In this document: piece after piece, positions 1-12,200 of the stretch
Layout of the letters: every line of letters begins with the position of its first letter
How positions within the stretch are numbered: the stretch's first letter is position 1
Assembly: GCF_004193775.1 (NCBI RefSeq)
Contig: NC_041005.1
Coordinates: forward strand, 9,612,501 to 9,676,500
Length of the DNA: 64,000 nt
DNA from: Glycine soja
Taxonomy: Eukaryota > Streptophyta > Magnoliopsida > Fabales > Fabaceae
Direction of reading: 5' to 3'
Made by a program: the position numbers and the translations under genes
Notes under the pieces: generated by a model
What the model saw: the letters and a program-made list of their open reading frames with translations, nothing else
Told to the model about the DNA's origin: nothing
Databases searched by the model: none

Positions 1-960
1 AGGTGCAGGAGATAAGTACGAGCTGCTACAATCCATCGTCGTGTCTGGCATCTCATCTCATAGATCTTCTGAACTCATGAGAGGCGTACATATGCCCCGC
101 GCGTTCGTACTGTCTCGGCTCTACCCTCCTCACCGAACACCTCAAGAAACTCCATCAACAAAAATACTGTCTCGTCCACGGAAAGAGCCTCGAAGCTGTG
201 GAAGGCGCCACTGATAGGGCGATGGAGGAGTGATGACACATCATCTAGTGTGATCATCAACTCTCCTACTGGAAGGTGGAAGGTGCTGGTCTCCTTGTGC
301 CACTTCTCCACAAATGCGGATATAAGTCCAGGATCGCCGGTTACAATTGAACACCCGATCAATGGACTTAATCCTGTGGCGACAACCAGCCCTTCAATCT
401 CAGGCACTGGCCTCCCAATTAATGCCACCTTCCTCCCGTGCGACACCAACTTCAACTCAGGACGCTCCTGAATTGAAGTACAAATCATTCCAAATACACA
501 AATATCAAAAAAAAATTTATGACAAACAAATCAAGAAGAAAAAATTAACAAATTATAATACCTGTTTAGTCCAAATGGCATGTGCGACATGCTCTACAAA
601 TGAAGTCAGAACTGATGGGTCACGGGGCCCACCAGGGAATCTCTCATCAGCATGTGACCCTTCAGCACCATCACGACCTAAGTCCTCTGCAACAGTCGCA
701 TCTACGTCCGCAGTCATCTGAGGCGCATCTTCACTCATCTAAGGAACATCGTCAGCCATATGAGGGACAACCTCAGTCATCTGAGGAACATCCTAAGTCA
801 CCTAAGGAACACCCTCATCAATCGCAATATGTACCCGTTGCCTACGGGCTGATGTAGTAGGCCTACGCCTTCGGGGAACATCAACTGCATCATGCTCATC
901 CTGTCTACCTCGCCCTATAACCCTAGCTAAAGCACGACCTAAACCTCGTGTTCTAACCAT
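1..960 (-). pseudogene. MAIN-like / plant mobile domain (PMD) pseudogene, 5' half, runs off the window edge
   Basis: This is the N-terminal half of a MAIN-like protein of the plant mobile domain family (serine/threonine phosphatase 7 long-form-like), a family present as a host gene and as a passenger of Mutator-like elements. The start chosen is the ATG at 958-960, which opens with MVRTRGLGRAL, a typical basic N-terminus. Exon 1 runs 960-562. A GT-AG intron lies at 561-468 (94 bp). Exon 2 starts at 467 with ERPELKLVSHGRKV. The PMD signature follows (FVEKWHKET, FHLPVGE, ITLDDVSSLL) and the frame continues through VQKIYEMRCQTRRWIVAAR to position 1. Four in-frame stops break it: TAG at 802-804, 793-795 and 739-741, and TGA at 75-77, where the family has a Trp after RLS. 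I infer a dead copy; the rest lies outside the window. Confidence 0.85.
709..813 (-). repeat. Five degenerate 21 bp in-frame repeats in the MAIN-like pseudogene
   Basis: Read on the minus strand, five consecutive 21 bp units encode variants of D-V-P-Q-M-T-E: 813-793, 792-772, 771-751, 750-730 and 729-709. The glutamine codon is CAG in units 2 and 5, CAT in unit 3, and TAG stop in units 1 and 4. The last codon of unit 1 is a further TAG. The array sits in the linker between the basic N-terminus and the PMD. Confidence 0.85.
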
Positions 961-1325
961 GATCTGCAAATCATGAAGAACACATATTTTTTTTGGGTCA
1001 AATAAACTATTCATATAATTAAAAGCCTACATATATTTACATAAATCTTCAGCCTTACATTATAAACCCTAATCACACTACCCTAAGCATTGTTGACTAC
1101 CTTAAACTAAACCCTATACACTCAACCACTAAACAAAAATATAAAAAAAAATATAATAAACAAAAATTTAACCTAATATATAATATTTTAAGTAATTTTT
1201 TTGCATACCACCATGCAAGCATAAATATTTCTATCATTAAACATACACAACTTAATTTATAAAAAAAAAATAACAACTTCATTCATTAAAAAAATAAAAA
1301 AAAAACTAATTTAAAAAAAATTCTT
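961..1325. other. AT-rich leader upstream of the MAIN-like pseudogene
   Basis: Very AT-rich sequence with several A-runs lies upstream of the minus-strand start. No coding frame, RNA gene or recognisable core promoter was found. It probably belongs to the transposon carrying the pseudogene. Confidence 0.4.
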
Positions 1326-1568
1326 GTTTTCGGAAGAACTTCCGGTAGAACATTTTGTTCATCCGGTAGAATGTTCTTCCAGAAACCTTTCCGGAAGAAG
1401 TTCTTCCGGAAGTGTCTCAGGAAGAACCTTCTTCCAATAGAATATTTTGTTCATCCGGAAGGAGATTCTTCTAGAAACATTTCCGAAAGAACTTCTTCCA
1501 GAATGTTCAGTTTCTTATTACGGAAGAAGTTCTTCCGGAGAACCATCCGAAAGAACTTGTTCCGGACA
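1326..1568. repeat. Array of TTCCGGAAGAA / TTCTTCCGGAA inverted motifs
   Basis: About a dozen variants of the motif CGGAAGAA and its complement TTCTTCCG alternate over about 240 bp and make overlapping short palindromes, for example around 1,389-1,411. Two longer halves resemble each other: both contain ACATTTTGTTCATCCGG-like or ATATTTTGTTCATCCGG-like text (near 1,350 and 1,440). It lies just upstream of the MAIN-like pseudogene, so it is probably transposon subterminal repeat or promoter DNA. That role is inferred. Confidence 0.7.
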
Positions 1569-1639
1569 ACCAAACCGTTACAGGTTCCAAATGAGTCTTC
1601 TACCCTAGAGTTCACTTCGTCTTCTACCCTAAATCCAAC

Positions 1640-1930
1640 TTCTCCTAAACTAAATAAACAACCTAGGAGGGGAGGGGAGGGGAGATACTAACCTTGAGGC
1701 GGAAACGCAACAATGACACCACAAGAAGCTTCGAAGACGAACGAAAATGGCAGCCAGAGGGAAGAGACGCGTGGAGGAAGAAGGAAAAGAATAAAAGCAA
1801 GAAGGCGGGAAGGTGGGGACTGCTGGGTGCACTTCATTCTTAAAATTTTAAACAAGGACAATTTTATCCATTCACATAATTGCTGGGTGCACCAGCAATG
1901 TTGCGGGTGCACCTAGCATGTCCGCATGTC
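1640..1930. other. Purine-rich stretch and GGGTGCAC motifs, possible element boundary
   Basis: A G/A-rich run (GGAGGGGAGGGG) is followed by a purine-rich segment and three copies of a GGGTGCAC motif near 1,824, 1,884 and 1,906, the last two arranged around GCACC/GGTGC complements. Repetition here suggests the terminal region of the transposon carrying the MAIN-like gene, but the opposite end is outside the window, so a TIR cannot be confirmed. Confidence 0.35.
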
Positions 1931-3454
1931 CCTTTAGATTCGTTGTTCAGCCCATAATTATATGTGCATGTTGACCAGGTTAAAGAGACTTTCTTGATTA
2001 CATTTAGGGCTTGAAGCCCATAGTTACAGTGTAATGGAGGACATTACTTTCTATTTCGGGCTTCAAAAATACTTGTATATATCTAGACAATCCTTTTATG
2101 ATAATTTTTTTAGTTAAGCTTTTATGGTAATGTTCTTGTTGTAAAAAATCCGATATTTGTGGGGTTCGTTAGCACCTAAGTTTCTTGGGCGGGCCTAAAA
2201 ATAGGCTGGCTATTTTAGGCCACACCTAGATACTAAACACTTTCATAATCATTCAACTTGAAACGTCCATATATGAACGATATTCATTTCACCAAGGCAA
2301 AGATCATAGTTATTATTTTTATTCCATAGGTCAAATTCATCGCATCCATTCGTATGCGATCAGTTTATTGGTGGTCGAGCAGCATCGATGTGTTTGGGTT
2401 ACTGATTTTTTCGGCAAAAGTTTTATTTTTTAGACCAATATTTTGCTAGCTTTGGACCAAGCTAAACTTGTTTCCTAACACACATCGAGGGAAATGTATC
2501 GATATCACAGATAAAGCTATTTGTTCATTACAAAAAGCGTCACTTATACTAATGGAAATGTATTAGGAATCGAAGTAAACAATATAATATCAATTTCATA
2601 TGGCAAATAAATATTATTTTTTAGTACGATACTTTTCTTTTTATCATACTAAATTTGTTATATGGTTTTTTAATACTATATTAATTATTAATGCTGTTGA
2701 TTAATTTTATTGATAATTAACTTTTATTTGAAAATCAAACGAATAAATAAGGTCTATTCTCTTAATCATTTTTTTTATTTTCTAAAAATTATTTAAAATT
2801 TTATTTATTCAAAATCAACTACACTATAACCATAACCAATGACACACTAATATTATTTTTTTTCACAGAATTTTTTATTTATTAATAACATGATGTGATT
2901 TATCTCACTAGATGTGACAATAAGTCCCAACTCAACATAAGTGCCTCATATTACAAAAGAACCCAACATTATATTACCTAGATAGCAGTTATGGTGGTTC
3001 CAATGACATTTGGTATACCAATATAATAATGTAGCAAGAGTTTACAATGTTTGAAATTTTACTATGATAAAGTTTATACCAACCAAATTGAACCTAACCA
3101 TTAATAGTTTTTGGTATATAATTTTTTTTATAGTGGTTAACTAAAATTTGAACGTATTTTATTTAAATCTCAATTCAAATTCATATGCTTGTGGGAGTTT
3201 TTTTTCTTTTTTTTTTTTACAAATCAAAAATATATTTATTAAAAAGTAATATTATTCAAACGGGATTTTAATCACTATGAATAATAAAACATGTTTAAAA
3301 CTTAAACTTGAAACTATGAGTTAAATTAAAATAACTACACACCTATTCATTTACGTGTTTAGTTGTATCAGAGTTCTGCAACCAATCCAGTCATTACAAT
3401 AGCTTTTGAATGAAAATAATAAAGCTCACATGCTTATGCTTCTTTTTTCCTCAG
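1931..3454. other. AT-rich intergenic DNA
   Basis: No coding frame with family resemblance, RNA gene or clear repeat was found. Long T/A runs are frequent. Confidence 0.5.
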
Positions 3455-3714
3455 ACAAGTGAATTTTTTTTTTTTTTTACTTTTTTGAACAGTTTTTCAG
3501 AACAGTTGTAAAAATATCCGATTAAAAAAAAGTACAACGACATTTTTATAAATAAAGTCAAAGTTTTTAAAATATCATAAAAAACCATTATAAAAATGAT
3601 CTTTTAGAATAATGATTTTAATTTAAACAGTTCTAAAATTTTTTATTTAGAACAATTGTAAATTAAATGACACTTAAAGATTAACTTTTTAAATCCCTTG
3701 TACTTACAACTGTT

Positions 3715-4058
3715 GTGTAAAAACTCTGCTCCACAAAACCCAGAACCCTCTCTAGCACTATCAGACTCCAAAACCCTCAAGCTCCCTCGCGACTTCAACA
3801 TCGTTGCAGAACTCGTTGCCGCGCTTCTGAATCTTCCACGGCGGCGGCGTTTCCCTTTCTCCATGGCGGCGCGAGTCCACTCCTCCGCGGCAGCGGCTCC
3901 GCCTTCGTCCCTCAGCGAACGTCTGAATCAAATCCCTCTTAATAATAAACAAATTCGCATGGCCATCATAAGCAAAAGAGCGCGCACGCACAGGATTAGG
4001 GTTTCGAACGTAACGATTTTGGAGCTTCCATTTTGATTTTGACTTGCGCTCAATCAGG
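3715..4058 (+). pseudogene. GC-rich captured first-exon-like fragment, unrecognised
   Basis: A sharply GC-richer block sits in AT-rich DNA. From the ATG at 3,864 an open frame encodes 57 residues beginning MAARVHSSAAAAPPSS, an Ala/Ser/Pro-rich start resembling plant transit or disordered N-termini. A CAG/GTACATT splice-donor-like site follows at about 4,058. Composition, an ATG in good plant context (TCCATGGCG) and the donor suggest a captured 5' UTR plus first exon. I do not recognise the family. It could instead be the native first exon of the gene whose RDM1-like piece lies downstream. Confidence 0.35.
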
Positions 4059-4761
4059 TACATTCGCTTCTCTTGCTGTAGCTCTTAATAATGCACAAAT
4101 TCGCGTGGCTTTAATTTTCTTTTTTAATCTTGCGAAAGTGTAGTAGAATCAATTCCAGTTAGTTTTATTGATACTCCGTAAGATTAGCTAGGTTATTCTG
4201 CGTAGCAAATTGTTCAGTTGGAACCACTTGGTAGAGGTATGGTTCATATTAGACAACATATTCTCATGTTAAATTTCATAGTACAGGCTCTATATATCTT
4301 AGGGAGCAATAACATTGTTATTCATATCTCCAAAGAACCGAGATAATATGACATATCATAGTCTCCAATTAAATCTAGTTAAGGAGGGAAGGGCTTTGGA
4401 GTAGAATGTATTGCTCTTTAAACTGGCCTCTATTTTCCGGGCAACTCTCTGCATCTTAGTTAATTCATTTCTCCATAGATGTAATTGTGAAATGAGTGGA
4501 TTAGTTGTTTGATAAATAGTTAATTATTCTTTAGATTTTTGGATCATTAGTTTGCATGATTTTAAGGGAATTATTAGCACTTTGAATTGCACATAGATAT
4601 TGGTGTGTGTCCATAATGCAACTAAGGTGAATATGGTGGTTTTAAGTCCCAAAATTGAGTAAGCAATAGTGAAATATGTTATCTAGAATAGATTGAATTG
4701 GACTTGTCCTTATTATTCACTCCCAACTGATGAAGAATTGGTCCTTTGATTTTGCAAACAG

Positions 4762-5225
4762 GCAAGATTTGGCAAATTATGCAGAAGTATGCTTCAGGGA
4801 ATTTGGTGACAGGCTTAAGCACTGGATTACATTAAACGAGCCAGTGCTATATAACTCCGGAGGTTATGAGATGCTCCAAGTGTTTTGCTAACTGCACTGC
4901 TGGTGATTCTACTACCGAACCCTATGTAGTTACACACCACCTCATTCTTGCTCATGTTGCAGTAGTAAAAGTATACAGGGAGAAGTTCCAGGTTAATGCA
5001 GTAATATTATTTTAAATATAACAGCATACAAAATTGGTTAGCATTTAAGACAAATCATGCAATATAAGGTCAGTACAGAATTAATTGACAGTGAATGATT
5101 TTTTAATAGGCTTCTCAGAAAGGTCAAATTGGGGTAACACTGAATTCTGCCTGGGTTGTGCCACTTGTTCAATCAAAAGAGGACAGAGAAGCTGCATATC
5201 GAGGTCTTGCTTTTATGTATGACTG
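4762..5225 (+). pseudogene. GH1 beta-glucosidase fragment, two exons
   Basis: Two exon-like blocks match plant family 1 glycoside hydrolases. Block 1 (4,762-4,991, preceded by CAG, followed by GT) encodes [16 protein letters not shown], then TLNEP at 4,829-4,843, the acid/base catalytic motif of the family. The frame then breaks (TAA after QVFC, with a short deletion) and resumes as [18 protein letters not shown] and VYREKFQ. Block 2 (5,110-5,225, after TAG, before GTAAGT) encodes SQKGQIGVTLNSAWVVPL and ends at FMYDW. The exons before and after, including the nucleophile exon with the ENG motif, are absent, so no enzyme can be made. The exon boundaries are intact, which argues for capture of genomic DNA and against a processed copy. 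Confidence 0.8.
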
Positions 5226-6059
5226 GTAAGTGTCTTTGCCTCTTAGAAACACTCTATTTTCCACTTCATTTATAAGACATGAAGCTTCAATTGTGAAATG
5301 AGCAGAGAACCAGAGTAATTATCTTTTCCAAAATTTATAAGGTAGAGGCATTCATTTACATTAGTCTGGGAAAACAGAGCAGTGGTTCAATTGTGAAAAA
5401 GGAGAATCCCTTGGAAGGAGAAATCTTTCTCCTATTCTGTTCATTTTCATTTTTCAATCAAACAATAAAATCATTCTTCTCTTTTCTCTATTTCCTTTGC
5501 CTTATCCTAAAAGGAGTGGTTTTTAGATATCATATTTCTTTATTTTTTTCATATTTTATTTTAGTGGGAATAGGAATCCAGTATTAGTGCTTCTGTTTTA
5601 TGGCTTCTTATTGCATTTTTTTTTCCATGCTTAGATCAGTGTAGTCAGAGGTGTGATGTTAAAGCGGTAAATGGTCAGAATGTTGAACACTATCTGTGAT
5701 TTATAGTTCTGTCTTAAAGCATATTGTTTTGTTCTTATTCGATGTTAATTGTTAGTGAGAGGTCAATTTTGCTTTATAATGTCAATAGCATGTAGTATGA
5801 TGTATTTAACCTTGAATAAGAAAAAACTATTTGAATTATTTTATTTCTAGTCACATGGGAAATGGGATGCCTGTGTCATTCTGTTTTAGGATTCTTATTG
5901 CTGTTATCATTTTGATAAATTATTAATATTGTGGCATTCACCCTGAACTCGTTTGTACTTTGGTTTGTGGATAGCTTGTATGGCCAGTATGGGTCTTTCT
6001 TAATCTTAGGTTGCTTGCCTTTCTTATGGATGCACTTACTTTAAGGGTCGTGCTTGCAC

Positions 6060-6266
6060 GCAGATGCACTCATCAGACGGGCAGAAATATATCAGGATTA
6101 CATGAAGCAGATCCCAATCCCAAATCATTGAGGCACTATGATCCCATTTACCTCATGGATGGGATTAAGCAGATCCATGAAGCAAATATACGGACAGCCT
6201 CTTAATTGCCTCGCAAATATTCTCCTCGAGCAATGGGGTCAGTTGAGAATTGGCAGTGAGGATGAA
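6060..6266 (+). pseudogene. RDM1-like fragment (RNA-directed DNA methylation 1 family)
   Basis: One frame encodes ADALIRRAEIYQDYMKQIPIP, a stop, then [24 protein letters not shown] and [16 protein letters not shown]. From memory this order (LIRRAE-YQ-YMKQ-P, then IPFTSW-GL-SMKQ-YGQPL, then QW-Q-R-GSEDE) fits the small plant protein RDM1, part of the DDR complex that supports Pol V in RNA-directed DNA methylation. The TGA at 6,129-6,131 stands where the family has Arg after His, which fits CGA to TGA. The C-terminal half is missing. It follows the GH1 pieces in the same orientation with an AG acceptor-like site at 6,062-6,063. The family call rests on recalled motifs and needs a search. Confidence 0.55.
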
Positions 6267-6749
6267 TTAGCATCTTTGATGTATTATAAGTGTTCTCTGT
6301 TATTAACTTTCTTTTAAAATGTGTATAGAGGAGAAAGTTCTTTAGCTCTATTCTTTTTTGTCCAACTTAATTTGACTGTTCTGTTAATATAGTAATTTGC
6401 TTGTCGTGTTTGATAAATTGCAAATGGAGATGATCACCGTGTAATAAACTTCCTTATAAAGTTTCAATGGTTTGTTTTTTATTAAAAAAAATTAACCCAT
6501 CCAGAAGATTAACTTTTCTGAATAATTATCTCAATCACCATTCTAAAAAGATATTTTTTAGAGCGGTTATTTAAACAAATAAATCTAAAACGACAATATT
6601 TTAGAACAGTTGCCATAAAAACCGTTCTAAAAATAATTTTTTAAAACGATTTTCAACTATTTTAAGAAATTATGACTTTTTATGAATATCCGTACAGTTG
6701 TTTTTAAAAGTTATTTTTAACCGTTCTAAAAAAAATCTTTACTTTAGTG

Positions 6750-8883
6750 GTGTCAACACTATTCTTTTATTGATGTTTTTTCTATAGTTTTTTAAGTTCT
6801 GCTTACTTGATATTTATACATGACATTTATGTTAACCCGAAACAGTAAGAGACCAATATTTACACTGAATAACGCCCCTCAGCCGCAGCACAACTTTGCA
6901 AAAATATCGTAAAAGGCTTCATATGTAATCCTCTGCATGTGATACATGAGACGCGGCATTACATCAGTTAATGACGCAGAAATAAATAGAAACAAAAACC
7001 AGTATATACTATAGCTCAATCATTATTGTCTGTTATTCGGATAGTGTCACGAAGGTTTGTTTGCTCTTTCCGTACCGCTTTCTCATTACCCCTGTAACTA
7101 ATTTTAGCATTTAGGGTACACAATTTCATAAATATCATTTATATTTTGGAATGCAGCTTAAGTCTATTTTTCACAGAACCGCTTAAATCTATCTATTAGG
7201 CTATTTTACACAAAAAAAAACTAATAACTAAAAAAATAATTTTATAAAATTAACTTTAATATTAATATTACATTGAAAAACTAAAATGATATTTATTAAA
7301 AATATTAATAAAACAAATTAATATTACGTTAAAAACTAACATAATACATATTTTAAAATATAACATTTATTTTGGGACTGTACAATGTATAATAAAACAA
7401 GGTCATGGCTAGCTGCATATGTATCAACGTTTAATGCATTTTTTTTCTACATATTTCCATTTGCTTCATCTTGATCATATGTTTTACTTTTTCTGCTTAA
7501 AATAGAATTACGTTTCTTTTAAAAATTCTTTTTCAGGGATATCTCATAAGCTTTCTTCCACACTGATCTAGTGATCTAATGGTGATCGAAAGATAACGAA
7601 TTCATGCAAGTGTTTGGATCAATGTAATAGTATAGAGAGAAAGTAATTACTCATTCCAAGATCAAACATGATACTAACTTTAACTTAACAAAGACGTAAA
7701 TAATAAAACACATGGTCAATAAAAAAAGGAAATGCTGGTGAGCAGAAATCGAGCGTAAAACATAAAAAATAAAGTAATCTGATTAGCTGCAGAATCAAGT
7801 CTGTCTGATAAAATTGTTCTTATTTCTGTATTAAAAGAAATTCATTTCATTTGACAATAGTTGTTGATTAGGAATACTTAATAATATAAGATGGAATTAC
7901 CTCGAGAAGGATGTCATATATAAGTGCAACTTATCATAAACAATCAGTGACCATTCTCTACAGTCAAATTCATGACTCTTTTGTGAGTATTTAACTTTGT
8001 CCTTGCTTCCTGCTACTGCTGGTACCTGGTTGTCTTATTTTTAATATAATATCTATTATTGCTGATAAGAAAAATATATAAGTGTAACTAGCTAGAAAAA
8101 ATTGAGATATTTATCCAAATATGAACTGAAATACACACCTACCTAAAGCTTAAAGTGGAAGTCTGGAAGCATGAGCATTTTTCCAGTGGCCTTGGATCAC
8201 GTGACCACCTTGGTTTTCTTTACGTAAAATATTGCATGTGCGTCTCTGCAACCCGTACACTATGTAATAAAGTTATAAGACTTCAATCCAAAGCCTTACC
8301 TTGCTTCTTTTCATACCCTCCAAAGTTCGAGCGTAACTTGGATCTCAAGCTATGCTATGCTCCCAGGGTAACAAGTGTCAGCCCAATGTAACCATCTACT
8401 TCTTTATGGGATTCCAACGTGTATTGCAAACAAATCCAATTTTCATTAATCATTAGCCAAAAGTTTAGGCTTTTTTTAAGATCTCGAAAGGATATCTCCT
8501 GGTTATTCGGATTCTTTGGATGTATTTTTCTTAGATTACTTATTTATATAATAACACATTCATAATACCTTAAGCTTAATAGCATCAAGCTTAATTAATT
8601 GAATAACGTGCATGAATTATTATAAATCTCTTGATATCATCTTCAATTCTTACTTATATCAAATTCAACAATTAATTCATAAGAACCATAAGAACCAAGA
8701 ACAAGAATCTTTTGATACTACACCAATCTCAACACAGTTATCAATCATTGAATATGATGTCAAAATTCATTAACCAAACACAATAAAAACCACACGATTC
8801 ATCGCCTATAGGTGTTTCTTATACCTCATCATCACGTAAGAGTTACTACTATAACATGTTGGTGAATAATATAAATATATTGT
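6750..8883. other. AT-rich intergenic DNA
   Basis: No supported gene was found. A slightly GC-richer patch at about 6,870-6,970 has no recognisable coding content. A short open frame at 8,155-8,391 has no family resemblance and is not called. Confidence 0.45.
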
Positions 8884-9297
8884 GGTGGATCCATGAATTT
8901 TATTTAGTGGGAGTAAAAAAATAATTTATAATATTTTTATAAAAAAATACCATAAATTTTTACAAAATAAATAATGTCAAGACAAAAAAACTAGAATAAT
9001 TAAACTTTTATAATTAAATTATAATTATCTTTTACACATTTTCATATTTTAAAATTGTTGTATGATTTTTTTATCGTCAATCCAATAAAAATTTAGAAAA
9101 ATAAAATGGTAAAGAAGTTAATATTTTTTTTCTCTTTTATCTCTTATAATATTTTATATTCATTTAAAGAAAAATTAACTTATGAGGGTAATACTAATTT
9201 TTTATGGGAACAAATATATAAATTATTATATATATTTATGTGAAAAAGAAAATGTTGTGGGGTCAATTGCCCCCATAGCCTTCAACATGGATCCGCC
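8884..9297. mobile_element. Small TIR element (MITE-like), about 414 bp
   Basis: Ends are inverted: GGTGGATCCATG at 8,884-8,895 and CATGGATCCGCC at 9,286-9,297, a match at 11 of 12 positions. The interior is AT-rich with no coding frame. Just inside the right end is a near-palindrome, GGGGTCAATTGCCCCC (about 9,259-9,274). Size, termini and lack of coding fit a non-autonomous DNA transposon. The superfamily is undetermined and no unambiguous target-site duplication was seen. Confidence 0.5.
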
Positions 9298-12200
9298 TAT
9301 AGGATATATAGGTACATTCTCTAACTTTTACATATTATTATTCTCCTCTTGCATACGCTGACTTGAATGTTGGGGTTTACATCAATAGAATTCGAATATT
9401 CCACCCTCTTGAACTGGCATTGAACATAAATAGTTATATCATAAACATCTTCTCTTCTCTTTCTATTAATTTTCGCTTTAGAAATAGTTGTATGATTTTT
9501 TATATAAACTTTTTTGTAGTAATACAATTTCGCATTTCCTTATTAAGTAATACATGCTTGGATTACATCGATTCAAATAGATCATTTATTTAATTTTAAA
9601 TAAAATTTAAATTCTAGGTTATTTTATATAGAAAATAAATTAATTCAACGCATACATAGAAGTGAAAAGATAAATCTTTACCTGCAAAATTTGTCATTTC
9701 GTTAAAAATGCATGTATATATAGATTGAAATCTTAAAATCTTCATCATTATTTGGTTCTCTTCAATTTTGGACAAAATGTCGTCCAAATAAAATATAAAA
9801 ATAATATATGTGGATTTGTTTCAATTTGAATGTAATCTTCTAATATCGAATTGAAAGCAAACAAAATTTATCTGTTATACTTAGGTTCATATATGTTTGC
9901 TGTTTGTTAAATTTTTACTTTGCTTTTATACGACTTTTGTATTTTAGTTTCTCGAATTGTACTTGATAAATGTTTATTTTTGCATAATAAAAGTTTATGA
10001 TAAATAAATATTTTAATATACAAATTATATTATAAATATAAATTATAATAAAAAAATATATTTGATTATATAAACTATATTTTAGATTTATAATAAATAA
10101 TTTAAATTGTAAAAATTATTTATATTATTAGTGCATTCTAATTAAATTTAAAATTTACATTGTATTGAGAAATTCCACTCAAATGACGATCACGTTATAT
10201 ACATATTTTACCCTCTTTTTTTTCGTGGAGCATCGCATTCCACGTTCACCAAAAGAAAAATAACATAATTGATTTCACAAAATTGTTTTATATGTCTTAA
10301 TTAAATTAATCAATATCATCATACGTACTACATACACACACATGACACAGACAATGCATGTCAAGAATTAATTTATTTTGAAAATTAAAAGACCTGTTTG
10401 GTTTGAAAAACACACACACAAATTAGCGACTGAAAAAAATTCAATCACTAAATTTGATTACTAATTTATTATTTTTTTTAGTCATACAAAATTTTTTAAA
10501 ACCAAATATCAAGTGAGACATGATATTTTGTAGTCATGAATAAAATGATAAATAAAAAATTGATGTATATGATAATAAACCAAATTGTGAGGTGTATGAT
10601 AATCATAAAGATTAATTTGATGTATACTGGCACGAATACGTGATTGGGAATAGCGAATTGATGTGTATAACATGTGGAATTTCATGAAAACACACATATT
10701 TTAATATTAGCTAGCTGCTAGCTAGTCCACGTAATAAACTCAGAGTGACGAAAGGTTAACATATTTAGTTACTATAAACATAAGGAGTTTTGAATTTAAT
10801 AGCGATTTTTAATCGAAACACCTTAATGACGTCTTGATGTCTCAGGTCTTGATTAATTATTTAGTTAGTGAATATTGACACGTGCATTTTATTTATTTAT
10901 TTGTAATTATATATGATGATAACGCAAAGGAGAGATCGACTGAACGTCTTTATAGTTTATATGGTTCAGAAATCGATATCCAGTTTTTATGATTATATTG
11001 CAATTGAGCGTTGTGATTGCACTGCTAACTCTCTGTATAATAGGACTTTGGTGTTGGACACCTCAACAGAATTGATTTATAGAAAGAGATAGGAAGAAGA
11101 ATTAAGAGGTTTAGAGGGTCTCAGCAAATGCATTAAGTGAGTTGTTGATTAGTTCAATGACTTTGTGTATTAGACTAAACAAATAGAAACAAAACCTTCA
11201 CCTTCATATATTCTAATCACTCGTGTCTTTTCCTCCCCCACCCCTTTCTGTTTACAAATAGACCCACCACAATTATTATGATGGCCACCGACGACACTGC
11301 AATATTCTTGTGTCGTTTTGTTGCTTACCGTGTATATGTTAGGTTTGAACAAGGAACTGCCCTAAAATTTATCCATAAATTTCTCACTTTGTTTTTGCTT
11401 CAAGAACGATATTATAACATATAGGTTTTATTTTTTCATTAAGTGAAATTTTATATTATACGTATAATCACTATATAATTCTGTTTGTTAATTAAATTGT
11501 GTAAAATATTGAGTATAATGTTAATTACTACTATTAATATTTCTCTTATTTTAAACAAACATATCCTATAGTTAATTTGAATATATAAAATTAACACTTC
11601 ATGTGATATTGTATATTTTTATTTATTTTATGTTTTTCATATACACATAAAAAAGTATATCTAAAAATCAAATAATAGATAACTTTGTCATTTTTATCAT
11701 TTCACAAAACATTTTCCTTTAAACAAATGACAAAATCTTGAAGATGGACATATATACGATCGTCGTAGAACTTTGACTACTTAATTACTCTGTTGAAGGG
11801 ATCGGAGTGTATGCACACGTGATCCTTATGTGGATACGTATTGTTCACTGAATCAGTTTGTCCCATTGTGTCTCTATATTCCCCCCCAATATCATCAGAA
11901 GAACTAATTTAAAATCAAGATTCTGAGAAGCATAAGGTCTTCAAGCATTCAATTCTGGCTTTCATCTCGTACAACCCAAGAGTTTCAACAAATATTTAAA
12001 TTCAAGCCGCGTTATAAATGAGAAGCACTATCAGATTCTCAGGAGTACGTTTGGTACGTCTTATAATTGATTTTAACCATAACTCATTTAGTTAAATCAT
12101 AAAAAAGGATAAAAATGCAGCCACTTCAATCAATCAACGTGAACACAATTTTGACACATTTTTGGTATAATAATATTGTCCGTTCTTGTTAAATCCATCC

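Larger units (their letters stand above)
3455..6749 (+). mobile_element. Probable CACTA-like gene-capturing element (Pack-type)
   Basis: Both flanks hold many copies of an AGAAC(A/G)GTT / AACCGTTCTAAAA motif: left about 3,485-3,665, right about 6,535-6,735. The right edge ends in TAGTG at 6,745-6,749, the reverse complement of CACTA, as expected of a CACTA terminus. Between them lie pieces of at least two unrelated host genes plus a GC-rich exon-like piece, and no transposase. Subterminal motif repeats around captured exons fit a non-autonomous CACTA element. The left CACTA end was not found, so the left coordinate is approximate and the class is an inference. Confidence 0.45.
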
